In this document: piece by piece, positions 38,336-50,481 of the stretch
How the letters are laid out: each line of letters opens with the position of its first letter
How positions within the stretch are numbered: the first letter of the stretch is position 1
Assembly: GCF_000189635.1 (NCBI RefSeq)
Contig: NW_002476542.1
Location: 363,335-427,334, forward strand
Source: Tetrahymena thermophila SB210
Lineage: Eukaryota; Ciliophora; Oligohymenophorea; Hymenostomatida; Tetrahymenidae
DNA: 64,000 bases
Direction: 5' to 3'
Program-made: the position numbers and the translations under genes
The notes under the pieces: generated by a model
What the model saw: only the letters and a program-made list of their open reading frames with translations
What the model was told of the DNA's origin: nothing
The model's database searches: none

Positions 38336-41300
38336 ATGCCCCTAACTCGAGGGAAAAGTTTTTAGGAGCAAGCAAAAAAATAGCTAAAAAAAAGAAGGAA
38401 GTTTCGCTGGACTTAGAAACCAATTAGGAAGAAGGGTTAGATTCCTTGAAGCTGCAATAGCAATCCAAGAAAGAAACATCAAAAGAAATAATATAAAGAA
38501 GGTAGAATTTATATGATAGGGAAGAAGATGAGGAAATAGAAGAGGAATACAACATTGAAGATGCAAAATTGGCTAAAAACTCTAATTAAGATAAAATCAG
38601 CGACATAATTGTAGGCCTTTTGTTAAAAAACGTAATACATATTTCTTATAAATTCAAATTTTAGAATTTTTTGTTAGCTTTGTTTTTTTTCTTGTCATTC
38701 ATCAAAAATCTTATTATCATTAAAGAAAATCAACTCAAAAAATGCATTTGAAGTCCCTGTTGTAAATGTTTTAGATCTCTCTGATTTTAAAAGTAAGCAT
38801 TGTTTTTATGAGGAAGAAATACTTCTTCTAAAACACATATTTTTAATATAATTTTTGTTAAAAAAGACATAAATACAGATTTTGCTTGGAAGAAGCTCTC
38901 AAGCACTCTTGATGCAGGTGCAAGGATTTATGGGTATGCTAATTAACGGATTTTAATTTTAATAATATTTAAATACAAACAAAAGATATCGTGTAGACAG
39001 TTTGCATAGTGACACTTATAAAATAAGAGGAGGCCTTAATCGCTCAGAGGTTTAAGACATAAAAGGTAGTTAAGTTATTTATACATTATATAGTTGATTC
39101 TATAATAATATATATTATATAGATGCTAATAAAGCAAATGATTTAGAAGACCCACTTGAAAAAGATGAAGAAATAGAAAAGAAATTGCAAAAGAAGAAAT
39201 TCAAAGGAGGTGAGAGCACTTTAGAAAAGAACTTAGCGAATATCAATGCCACCAAATACGATTTAGAATTCGACATTGATCCTCTATTTCAAAAAACCTC
39301 TGCAAAATTTGATGACTCAGGAGCTAAAGGACTTCTTATGAATGCTATAGGAGTATTTATTATTAAAATTTCAAATTATAAGAAAAATGAATAACAATGA
39401 AATAATCTTTAAAATAGATAGATTCTGATGTCTCAATTTTGCTTGACTCATCTAAGCAGTAGCAACTTTGGAAGAGAAGAAAGCAAAAAAAAGCAACTTA
39501 TGGTGAAATAGCAAGTTTAAATAGTGGTAAATAAAACTAATAAGCAAATAATCGCTATGTATTTATTCTGAATTTTTTTTATCTAGGTAAACCAACAAAT
39601 TATGAGAGTATCTTTAAGTGCTAGCTTTGTCCCGAAATGACTAATTTGGCTCTAGACATGAGAAATAATTCAAAGCAGATCTTTGATGTGTCAAGAATAA
39701 GAGAAGTAAAATAAATTATTTCAAAATATTAACATGATTAAATTGCTTAAAATTAATTTTATACAAATGCATTTATTTGACTTATTTTTAAAATAATTTC
39801 CAGAACAGGAGAACAAACTTCTTGATTTCTACAAACTCTGAAATTTCAATGTAAAATAAGCTTATAAACGAAATAGAAGAAGGTGAGAGAGAAATCATGC
39901 AAGAAATTGATGCAGCTATTTTGAATTAGGTTGATGATTATTTAGAACCTCTTGAAAAAGAGTAAATACTCTTATAAGATAATCCTGCTTCATTCAATGC
40001 TGCAAATCTTTCAAACAGCTTTAATCATAACTTGATAACCACCAATCCTCATGGATACGACGACTACAACGATTAAATAATTCCAGAGTAAGATGATATT
40101 CCTCTTGAAGATGTATATAACGAAAAGAATGCATTAAACCTTGACAAATTCAATTCAATCGAAGAAGAGCATGACAATACAATTACAGCAGTAGAGAATA
40201 TTTTTAATTTCTTAACTTTTAACAATGCTAAATAAATAAATTAATAAATAATTCAAATAAAAAGTTAATTGGCGGAGGAGCTGCCACACTCAACACATCT
40301 ATGAACTCACAGTCTATGAAGCCCCTTAACTTTTTGAATTTAGAAGATAAGTTGCAGACAATTGGATTTGGGAAAGAATATATGAATGGATCAAGCATAA
40401 AGAATTGGATGCAACCTGATGCATGGAAATTACCAAGTAATTCAAACCTCTATTTTAATTTTATTAAACAAATAGAGATATTCCTATCCTCATTCATCAA
40501 AAAATTTATGGGGCAGGTCTTTCTTAAAATAAAAATAAAGTTTTAATATTTGTCTATTCCACGAGGAATAATATGATCGGAACCTGATTAGGTGTTTTTA
40601 ATTAGAATTTATAAGAAAACTCATAGAAATTTTGTGAAAGAATTTATCATTAACACTTTAATCAAAGAGCGATTTTATTTTTAATACTTCACAATTTATA
40701 AAAAGAAAAGTAAAACATCAAAATACGCATTTAGGACTTACTCCCAGAGCTTAACATATTCAGGTCAAAAAAGCTAAAACAAAAGGGTGAGTGCGAAATT
40801 GACTTCGACATCTCAAATGAAGAAGACTTTGATCAAGTTGTTGATCCCGATCCAATTAATGTAGATAAATATAAGAGTTCATATTCTTAAGAAATTGGGA
40901 TGCTCCCAAAAGATTATCACATCTCTAAGCAATTGTAATTAATTCATTTTTGTCATTTGGTACCTTAACTTAATTTGCTTGTGTTTGCTTAATTATTTTG
41001 AGGGGTATCGAGATTATTAATTAATTTTTATTTGTGATTTGTATCTAGATAATTTGTTCATCTAAGATTCGCAATTGTTTTTATAATTCAAAAGCATTAC
41101 TTTTGCAATTAATTTTTAATCTATTATGATTGACAAGTTGCTTTAGATTAAGATTAATAAATTTCTTTTCTTTTTTTCAGGGTACTTTCCTTACATTAAT
41201 TAAGATATAATTTTTATGATGCTTTATTAGAAAAATATCCTAGCATACACACCTTAACCCAACCCAGAACAATTCAACACAACAATTTTTGAAAAAGATA

Positions 41301-42325
41301 TTTTTATGAGTTCAAATAATTTTATATTTTAATTGAAAAAATAGATTGAGCTCTTTTGGATTTAAAGATCCTGCTACCATATTCCATCGCTCTCGTCTTG
41401 GAAGTGAATTAGATGAAGATGATCTAAATAACGACACAATTGACTACTACGATTACAACGGTGATAACAGAATATTGCCTGTAAATACCCATGTTCCCAG
41501 TACTATGTCAAAAGTGCTGAATGAAATTGCAGAAGTAAGATAAATTGATTAATCATTTATAGTTACATATTTATTGTTGTATATTGATTTTCAAAATTAG
41601 TTAAGCAAATTTGAGTTTACATTTTATAAAAAAAATGAAGTATTGTTGTTCATTAAAATAATTTGTTTCCTTATCCATTAAAGAAATAGGCAATTAAGGC
41701 AAAGAACTAAATGCCCATCAAAGAGCTCAAGACAAAACTATGGGACAAGCTGGAAAAAAAGATACCAATGGTAAAAATACAAGAAATTATTTTCCAACTT
41801 GATTTGTTTGTTTGTTTGTTAGTTATTTTTTTTTTCTTATTGACTTTCCCCAATTTATAAATTAAAATATCTAAAAGCCCAAATTATTTGCTATTTTATT
41901 TTTTAACCACAAATTTTCACTTTGTTATTCTAATTGAAGTTGATTTTTCAATTTTATAAAAATAAATAAAATTTTGTTTAATTCAGATAACATTTACATA
42001 CATACCTACAATCAATTGATTTTCGGCTATATTCAAGCTAAAATTCATTTGAATATTTATTTATTTATCAATAAAGACTTCAACCACAGGATAGAGCCAA
42101 AACGACTCTCTTTTCATCCAAAAAAGAGTTGAAGTTGAGGAAGAAGAAATTCATTTTAGTGATGTTTACGATCAACTCCCTGACTTGATAGGCCTTCAAA
42201 ATCGTAGCAGAGTCTCTCTCTAAACATGCTTCGTTACAATTCTTCATCTTGCAAACGAAAAGACTCTCCGTTTCGAGAGAACTGAGAGAGAAGGTGATTT
42301 CAAAATATCAAGAGACTAGAATTGA
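38336..42325 (+). CDS. Condensin complex subunit 2 (CAP-H/Barren/Brn1 kleisin)
   Basis: The kleisin of condensin I, closing the SMC2-SMC4 ring for chromosome condensation in the nucleus. Proposed exons: 38336-38357, 38384-38610, 38726-38792, 38867-38933, 38986-39065, 39123-39352, 39418-39526, 39587-39705, 39804-40190, 40265-40436, 40748-40934, 41345-41534, 41690-41770, 42095-42325. They total 2169 nt, 722 residues, with every phase closing. The length is typical of CAP-H. Diagnostic blocks: STLDAGARIYGYRVDSLHSD and TYKIRGGLNRS; STLEKNLANINATKYDLEF then DIDPLFQKTSAKFDDSGAKG; WMQPDAWKLP; ECEIDFDISNEEDF; MPIKELKTKLWDKLEKK; and the C-terminal winged-helix part VYDQLPDL and ILHLANEKTL. The first junction is the weak point: it needs a 26-nt intron at 38358-38383, and the frame is also open upstream without an ATG. 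Tetrahymena carries several CAP-H paralogs; which one this is cannot be told here. Confidence 0.88.
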
Positions 42326-42345
42326 AAACTTGAAAGCAAGTTTTA
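42326..42345 (+). other. Perfect hairpin just after the CAP-H stop
   Basis: AAAACTTG, a 4-base loop, then CAAGTTTT: an 8-base perfect stem starting directly after the TGA. It could shape the 3' UTR or mark mRNA processing. In A/T-rich DNA a chance origin is also possible, although both stems contain G and C. Confidence 0.35.
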
Positions 42346-45316
42346 TTTTCGCTAAATTTGAAAAAGCAAATCTAAAATAATTAAAAGGCCCTCAAAGAAG
42401 AATATCAAGAAGAAAAGAAACTCTTTCTAGCATAAAATTTATCCTAGATTGCTTAAATTGTGCCTCATAATATATTAAATTTCAATAAACCGATCTAAAT
42501 AACAGAAAAAACTATATAAAATATTTGAAGAAACACCATTAAATAAATTAACTCAAAAAGTGTTACTAAATAATTATTATTGCATGCATACATACATATA
42601 TTCATACCTAATTAATTATATGTTTTAGAGTAAAAAAAATATTGTCATAGAGTTATAAAAATCACATTACTTTTTATTAATAATAAACTATTCCTCATTT
42701 TCCTAAATAATAACCTATTTCTTAATAATTCTTAAAACATTTTTACATATTTTTCATTAAAGCATTATTTTTTTTTCCTACTTTGTTAATTAAATTATCT
42801 AAATATGTCTTCTATTATATTTTTAAGTATTGTAAGCATCTTAAAATTCAAATCTTTATCTGATAACAATTTAATTAAAAATCCATTAACTCAAATCCTT
42901 ATTACCACACATTCTATAAAAATATCTTTAGTATGACCTCAATCATTATCATCAATTTAAATGATAACAAATTATTTTTTAGTTTTTTATAACTTTAAAT
43001 TATTAAAATTGTTATTAACATATTTTATCTTTGAAGTATTGAAGTAGAATTATATAAAAATAAATTAGAAATTTGATTGAATAAAGATAATAGATAGAAT
43101 ATACCTAAAATTTTTATTATTTATGAATTAACTATTTATTCTAATTTGAAAATAATCAATCATCATTAAACTATTCTACAGAATGATTTACCAATATAAA
43201 AAAATTATTCCAACAGCTTTAACTAAAACATTTTAGCATTTTTTAATGAAATTTTATTTTTTATTTAAATGATTTTTACAGCTTTTCTTAAAAAATGAAT
43301 AGAAAGTTAAAAAAAAAAAGATTTTTTGTTTATTATTATTTCTGAGTAATTGTTTTTTTGCGATAATAAATTTATACTCTAAATTTTAAACAAATATGAA
43401 TTTATTGCATATATTTATTTATAATACCTCATTAAGTTTATCTTGCGCAAAAATTTGAGTTATTGATTAAAATCTTGTTTTGAAATGAATCACTCTGAAA
43501 ATTAATTAGTTTCAATCTTTTCTTTTTTAATTTGAATAAATTATCGATTATTCTAAAATATATTTGAATATCCCACTATAATACAAACAAACACTCACAA
43601 TAAAAAAATATCCATAAAAAAAGTTTGCTATTTATTTATTCTATTTGTTTATTTTTTATTTTTTTAGATTTAATTAGCTCATTTTAATTAACACTCAGAA
43701 TATTTTTAATGTATGTAGATTGATTGTTCTCATTTTTATATATTTCTGATTTGAGGAAGTATTTTTTTATCTCACATTAATCATTCAAAATACTAATATT
43801 TTATCTCAGTAACAATTACTTTATGTTACAACTAGTAATTATTATACTATGATTCTTTAAAAGAGTAAACCTAATTTGAACAATTTGTCAAATATCTTAA
43901 ATTGAAAAATTTAATTTGCAAATTATCGACGAGGTATCTGTCTTCTATTGTTAATTAAAAATTCCTGATATTATATTAAAATTTGATCTTTTTAAAATGA
44001 GTAACAATTAATAGATTGGTTTAAAACTTACCCCCTATTTTTAGATATTAATTTGTAAAAAGAAAGTTAATGATTTTTAGTTTTAAAAAAAAATATCATT
44101 AAAAATTCAAGTGCATATTTAATTCACATACTTGATAAATTTAGTTAGTTGACATTAGGCTTCGTAAGTTGTATTTTTGATGGAATAAGTTATTATTTAT
44201 GAGAATAACGTTTTGAAAATTGGTTGAAAAAAGTGTTAGCTTTAAACTTTTACAAAAGAAATAAAATACATAAAGTTGGTTGATCAAAATTATAATTTGT
44301 AAATAAATTATTTCAAAATGAAGTTCTTTCTTATGCAGAATTAAAAATCAAATAAAAATATCATTTTTTTATTTTAGGGGTAATTAATAAATAATTAATA
44401 TTATAATTCTTTTCGCAATTAAGTATTTTTTCTGATGTTAACTTGAAGCAGAAATAATTAATTGTAAACTGTAAATTCAATTAAATTAAATGGCAGTGTT
44501 TATATCTTTAATTTTTCTTTTGAAAATCTCTATAATTATATTTTTTAAAAAAACATGTTAATTCAGCATATTAACTCTTCATTTGACATTTAGTTATTTA
44601 TTCTTGATAGGCATTATAAAAAAATAATTTTAAATAGCATCATCCCAATAATTGAATTCACTTTTTCTTCAAGAAATAAGAAAATTAATTGCAAACAAAC
44701 AACTTAGGATATTTAGCTTGGATCTATTATTAAAGAAATTAAGAAGTAAATATAAAAGTTAATACTGTAATTTATTTGAATGAGATCCATCATTGCAGAA
44801 ATATGTTAATATAAACTAAAAACAATAAATCTATTAAAAATTTAAATTTTGTTTATAGGAGTAATCATTAATGCCCAGCCATTAAAAAATAAATAATTAT
44901 TTTATTGAATTTCAAAAAATCAATTTTATTGTTTTTTCCCTTTCAATATTTTATTCAAAATTCATCTCTTTTTTAAATAATAAAAAATAGTTTGTTTAAA
45001 CCTATTTTCTTATAAAAAAATTGAAAAATTTAGGATAATTATTTGAATTTCTCTCATGCAAATTTTTTTCTGATACTCGTCAGGAGAAGATATTTTTTTG
45101 AAATAAAAAACAATTGATAAAAAATATTTGATTGATCTTTTTACCATAATTCAAAACAAACTTTTATTATGAAATTAGCTGAGTAAACTTTAAAGAAAGC
45201 GATACTAAAATAATGAAAAATAACATTTTTGATTTACTTCTACAAACACAAATAATTTTATTAAAAACACTTAAAAATAAAGATTTGATTTTTAATATCT
45301 TTTAACTAGTATTTTT
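42346..45316. other. Convergent intergenic region, no gene seen
   Basis: Lies between the 3' end of the plus-strand CAP-H gene and the 3' end of the minus-strand UBA5 gene. It is A/T-rich throughout, with no frame longer than chance and no motif I can support. At nearly 3 kb it is long for a convergent spacer. Confidence 0.55.
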
Positions 45317-48284
45317 TCACATATTTTACAGTTTTGCCATCAAATCGTCCAAATTATTTTGCTCAATTTCTTATTCTGAAATTTCCTTTACATCATCATC
45401 TTTTTTATTGGAATCACTTTGTGGTCCTGATTCATCAACTATTTCGATTCCCCACTCGTTTTCGCTGGGTTTATTTTCCTTTTCGAAGGCTTCCTTGGCA
45501 GCCTTCTTTCTTTATTCAAGTCTTTCAAGGATGTTTTCTTATTTATTAACAGCCTTTTCAGCTTGTCTTTTTCTACATTCGTTTTCCTTGCATTCAGAGT
45601 TTGGCTTAATCATATAGTTGGTGAAAAAGTCAGCTTTTGCGTTATAAGCTAAAACAAAAGCAAGGTCACCAAAATCAAGAAGGAATTTTAAGGCATTTTA
45701 TGCAAGAAAACCAGCTGTAATACCCATAGTAGTAGGAAGTGAAGCTGCACAAACGCCTTCTCTTTTTATTGTGTGTTCGTTACTTTCAACCACAGCAAGA
45801 GGTGTAGCACATGCGAAGCAAGCAGTTTCACCTGGAATCATAATCTAAATATGAGCACTCATAGCATCTTCACTTACACCACTTTCAAACCTGAAAAATA
45901 CATAATAAAAAATATCTTAAAGTTAGAGTTAGGTTACAAGCAAAAATTATAAGGCTATCTTCTCCTATAAATTAATTCACAAACGAGGGGGTAAAGGCAG
46001 TTTTAAAAATAAATTGATTGATAAATGACTCAATACTAATTTGTTACGCAATAAAATATCATGTTACAATAACTTGTTAAAAAATCATATTTTTTTTCTT
46101 TGAAGCTTTACATTTTTTTGAAAATCTAAAAGGGGAAATAAAACTTTTTATTGATGCATTCTAAAAATTGTATCAATAAAAATGCAAATAAGCTGTTTAT
46201 TGTGCTAGATCATATTATAAAACTACAAAAGTTGTAATATTTATTGGTTTGATTTTGAAATTTTAAATAGAATATTCTTACATTTTATAGAATAAATTTT
46301 TATTATAATTTTTGGTTTTTAGATGATGAATTTTTATTTTTGAAAAAATGAATCAAATTTTTGAAAATCTTTTAAGGAGCACCAAAAAGTTATCAACAAG
46401 ATAGAATTATATTATAAATTTAAAAAACTTAAATAATAAAAAAATGGTTAATTTTTATTATAAAGTATGACGTAAAATCTATTGTAATTTATAATAGACG
46501 ATCCAAATAAATTAAACAATATTGCATAATAATATTGTTATAAAAATTTAAAATGGTTGATTATTAAAAGTGAGTGACGCATACTCTTAGATTATTTATT
46601 TATTCTAAATTAATAAATTTAAATCTGTCTTCAAGAATAATAAAGATTTTTTTTTTTCTTCTTATTTTTGACATAATTTTTTTTCTATTTAATTTTTACA
46701 GACCTTATTTATTCTAAAATCAAAATTGTTTCTATTAATATATTTTTTGCTTTTATAATGATCTAACTTGATTGATTAAATCAATTTATTTTTTAATTAA
46801 TAAAACTTTTTTATTCATAAATTTAACTTCCCATTTTTTTTAAAACAAAATCAATATAAAATAATTACCATATTTGGTCAAGTTCGTTACAACCTGTATT
46901 AATTGCCATACGAGCAGCATAGTTATCTACACAAGAAACTACTAAATTAATTCTTTCGCCATTCTTACCTCCTTTCTTTATTCTATCTAACAAGTGCTCA
47001 AATCCACCTTTATGTTTAAATGAAAACTATTTAAATATTTGCTTTCCAATTAGTCTCTTAAATAAATTTAAAATGAATACATAAAAAATTGCTTTATTTA
47101 TTTATTTATTTATTTATTTATTATCATTGTTAGATAGAATTTAATTTTTGATCACAATCTTTATAAATTATTTATATTTCTATTTATTAGTATATTAATT
47201 TTTCTAACAAATAATATCTTTATGTTAAGATCTTGATATTTTAACTGTTTTTTAATTATGATGATAGTAATCTAAAAGCTTAAAGAAAATATATTACTGT
47301 TAGTGGTAATGTTCATGTTGTAAGCTTCGATTGTAATTTCAGGATTTATAGATTAAAGAGTCCCTTTAGCTGCATCGACCTTAGATAAACCAACTTATTA
47401 AGGAGTATAAAACAATCTTTTAAAATAAAAATTAATATAAACTAATCTAATAATTTATTAATTTTTTGAACATTTTACAGATAAACAAAAAAAATATTTC
47501 TTAACATAATTTAAAATTATGATTTTATTCTGTATTTATGTTTATATTTTTACTTTATCATCTATTGATATAAGTATATGAAATAAATTCTAACTTTTTT
47601 ATGCTTATTCTTATAAATCTATAACAAAATTTTATGCATTTTTAATAATTTTTAAATTGATTTATTTATTTACCTATTCATGTTTGCTAACTCTACTTTA
47701 TCATAATCGTAGATAATCAATTTGCCTAAGCCACAACGAGTAAGCATTTCAGCTAATACTGAACCTACACCACCAACACCAACAACTAAAACTGAACAAT
47801 CTCTAATTTTCTCGTAATTTTAAACAACACCCATTCTCTTCAATGCCATCAAACGACTAAATAAATTAAATAATTGCTTAATTACTCATCCATTAAAATC
47901 TATCAAATAAAAAAGTAATTGCTCTCTATAAAAAACAGAAGAAAGTGAAATATTTCTAATCGCTTAAAAACTTAATAAAAATGAACTATTTTCTATAATG
48001 CGTTTACTTATAAATTTTATATTTTAACAATTTAATTAATTTAATTGCTCAGTTTATTTGTTAAAATATTTCAATTTTTAATCTTTTAATTTATATTATG
48101 TATGATATGATTTATGTATTTATTTATTCATGTATCTAACTAAGTACCTATATGGGTTATCATCCTTGACCTCTTCGCTCATACCTTTATACTTTTAATA
48201 CTTTTCTTTAACATATTCGTTAATTTTATCATTTAGCTTTTATCTTTCATCTAAAAGCCTTTGTAGTTCTTTATCGCTATCCAT
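45317..48284 (-). CDS. UBA5: Ubiquitin-like modifier-activating enzyme 5 (UFM1 E1)
   Basis: Adenylates UFM1 and holds it as a thioester for transfer to UFC1. Five exons, complement of 48148-48284, 47674-47856, 47298-47416, 46869-47007 and 45317-45890, total 1152 nt and 383 residues, with all phases matching (human UBA5 has 404). Visible blocks: [20 protein letters not shown]; the ATP-binding glycine loop [57 protein letters not shown]; the CFAC zinc-ligand pair with a later CKENEC pair; and the catalytic cysteine in [14 protein letters not shown]. Near the C-terminus, [11 protein letters not shown] matches the UFM1-interacting sequence of animal UBA5. The C-terminus ends in an acidic UFC1-binding-like tail. 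The last intron is long (978 nt), the others 257-291 nt. Presence implies a working UFMylation pathway. Confidence 0.93.
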
Positions 48285-49757
48285 TTTCTTATTTCTTGAT
48301 TCCAATAGATGTAATTTTTAAACAAACAATTAATTATTTCTAATTATATAAAAATATGTATATTCTCTTAGACAATAAATTTTTTTTTGGATTTTATGTA
48401 AAGGACTACAAAATATCTATTTTTGATCATCCTAATATCTTTTACCACTCTGTCAGATTGACGTGGCAAACAAAACAATTAAATTATTTCTTTCTTTCTT
48501 TATTATTTATTATTTATTCAACAATCTATTTTCTAAAAATAAAAATTTAAAAGATTTAAAGATGTTAATATAAAATTATTTACAAAGTTGAATAACAAAA
48601 TCTAAGGTTCTTTCCATTATCATTTTTCTTTATTTGCTTAATTTTTTATTCAAAATTCAATTTGTTTTCTAAATATAATAATATAAAAAATTTAAAGTTA
48701 TTAATTTAAAATTATTTAAAAATTGCTGTAAAAGAATCTAATATCATCATATAAAATGAAATTATCTAGCTTATTAATATTATCTATTTATTTATTTACT
48801 TACTTAAGAATATACTTTTGAAACATAAAAATCTTTTTCTTTCTAATGAAAAAAGTTATTCCAAAAAAATAATTCATCCAAAAGTTAAAATCTAAGAATT
48901 AATTTTTAGTAACCGTAAGGGTGTAGTGTGAATGAATCTATTACATATTTGACTCAAATTTTTAGAATTTTTTTATTAGAAAATTTTTAGATGATCATTT
49001 TAAATCAAAATATTAAATTATCCCTTTAAATTCAAATAGCATCTAGCTAGTGATTTTTTATTTCATAAAGAATGACTGTCTCAATTTATAAATAATCTTC
49101 AATTAAATTTTGGCAGAGCAATGAAAAATAAACTCTATTTACTAAAAGTTCAACTAAAAAAATATTTGTTTAATTCTGCATTTAGATTAAACTTGATCTA
49201 AAAAAATAAAAAATTCAAAAATAAAATCTATTTCTATTGTAAAATTTACATAATATTTATTAGTGATAATTTATTATTTTCCTATTTCTTTAAGTATTTA
49301 CTAAAATTAAATTAATAAATAAATAAATAAACAGAATTTACACTCAAATGTCATAAATAAATCATACAAAATGATAATAATTTTCATCTATTTAAGAAAA
49401 TTATTTCTCATATAAAACTTTTTTGATAGGCTTAAATAAAAATACTATGTGTTTGTTTGTTTTTTTGTTTGTCTGTTTTTTATCTAATTAAAGATAAAGA
49501 AGAAATCATATATTTTCTTTTTTTTCAATTAGCCACAAAACAAACAATATCTGATCTGCAAATAATCAAAAAAGGTTTTTAATGATAAAAAAATAAATCT
49601 AACTAATATTACAGATCCTTCCTCAATTATGAATAGTTTTTATTTCATAGATTTTTGAAAATTTAAAAAACAATTTATGTTTCTTAAAAATAGGGGTAAT
49701 AGATGCTAATTAATGTAGATTTTCAGTATATAGTTTGTGTTACTTACTGCTATCATT
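48285..49757. other. Intergenic region between UBA5 and the transporter triplication
   Basis: No gene is supported. It would contain the UBA5 promoter. A short T/G repeat (TTTGTTTG) lies near 49450. Confidence 0.5.
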
Positions 49758-50481
49758 TTTTTTATCAAGATATCTACCTATTTTCAAAAATACCCCCATC
49801 TAAAAGTTGTTGGATTATTAAGATATTAATACTTTGTGGCTATTATTTAACTTAATTATTTAATTATAGGAGAAAATAGAGTGAAAATAATTAGAAATTT
49901 AAAAAAAGGGAAAAAGATAAATAAATAAACAAATCAAATATTATTTCTAAAATTAGATTTCAATCAAATTAAAGTATTAAATATTTATTTACCCCTTTTG
50001 ATAAATACTCAATATTATCTTCACTTATAATTGATAAGCATATTACCGAAATTCTTTAACAAAAGAATAAAAATAAGATGTGATAAAATAAAAAAGCTAC
50101 ATATTTTAATTTTTATGGTTAATTAATAGAGTTTTTTGTTGATGTTTGCTATCTATCTTTTTTTAAATTAAATATATATTAATTTCTTTTCTAAAATATT
50201 TCCACAATTTAAATAAAAGCTTCTCAATTAGTCCGTTATAATATTTTTTGTAATTGTTAAGCTTATCTAAATTATTTACTTATAGGAGAAAATACTGCCA
50301 AAATAAATATAAGAAATTTAATATTAAGAATAACTATTAAAAAATAAATAAATAAATTAAATATCTATTCTAAAACTAAAAAATAATCAAATTAAAGGAA
50401 AAAAGATTTACCCTTATTGATAAGATCAAATTCGCTTTTATTTGCAGCCAATAATAAAGAGAGCAAGTACATTACCTAACA

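Noticed and set aside
41181-41330. Extra CAP-H exon after the AG near 41180
   Set aside because: Neither open phase connects on both sides. Joining 40934 to 41345 gives the correct phase and a continuous kleisin sequence.
47008-47060. Earlier acceptors for UBA5 exon 4 that add a hydrophobic stretch
   Set aside because: The candidate sites all give the wrong phase. The acceptor at 47007 gives [15 protein letters not shown], matching the family.
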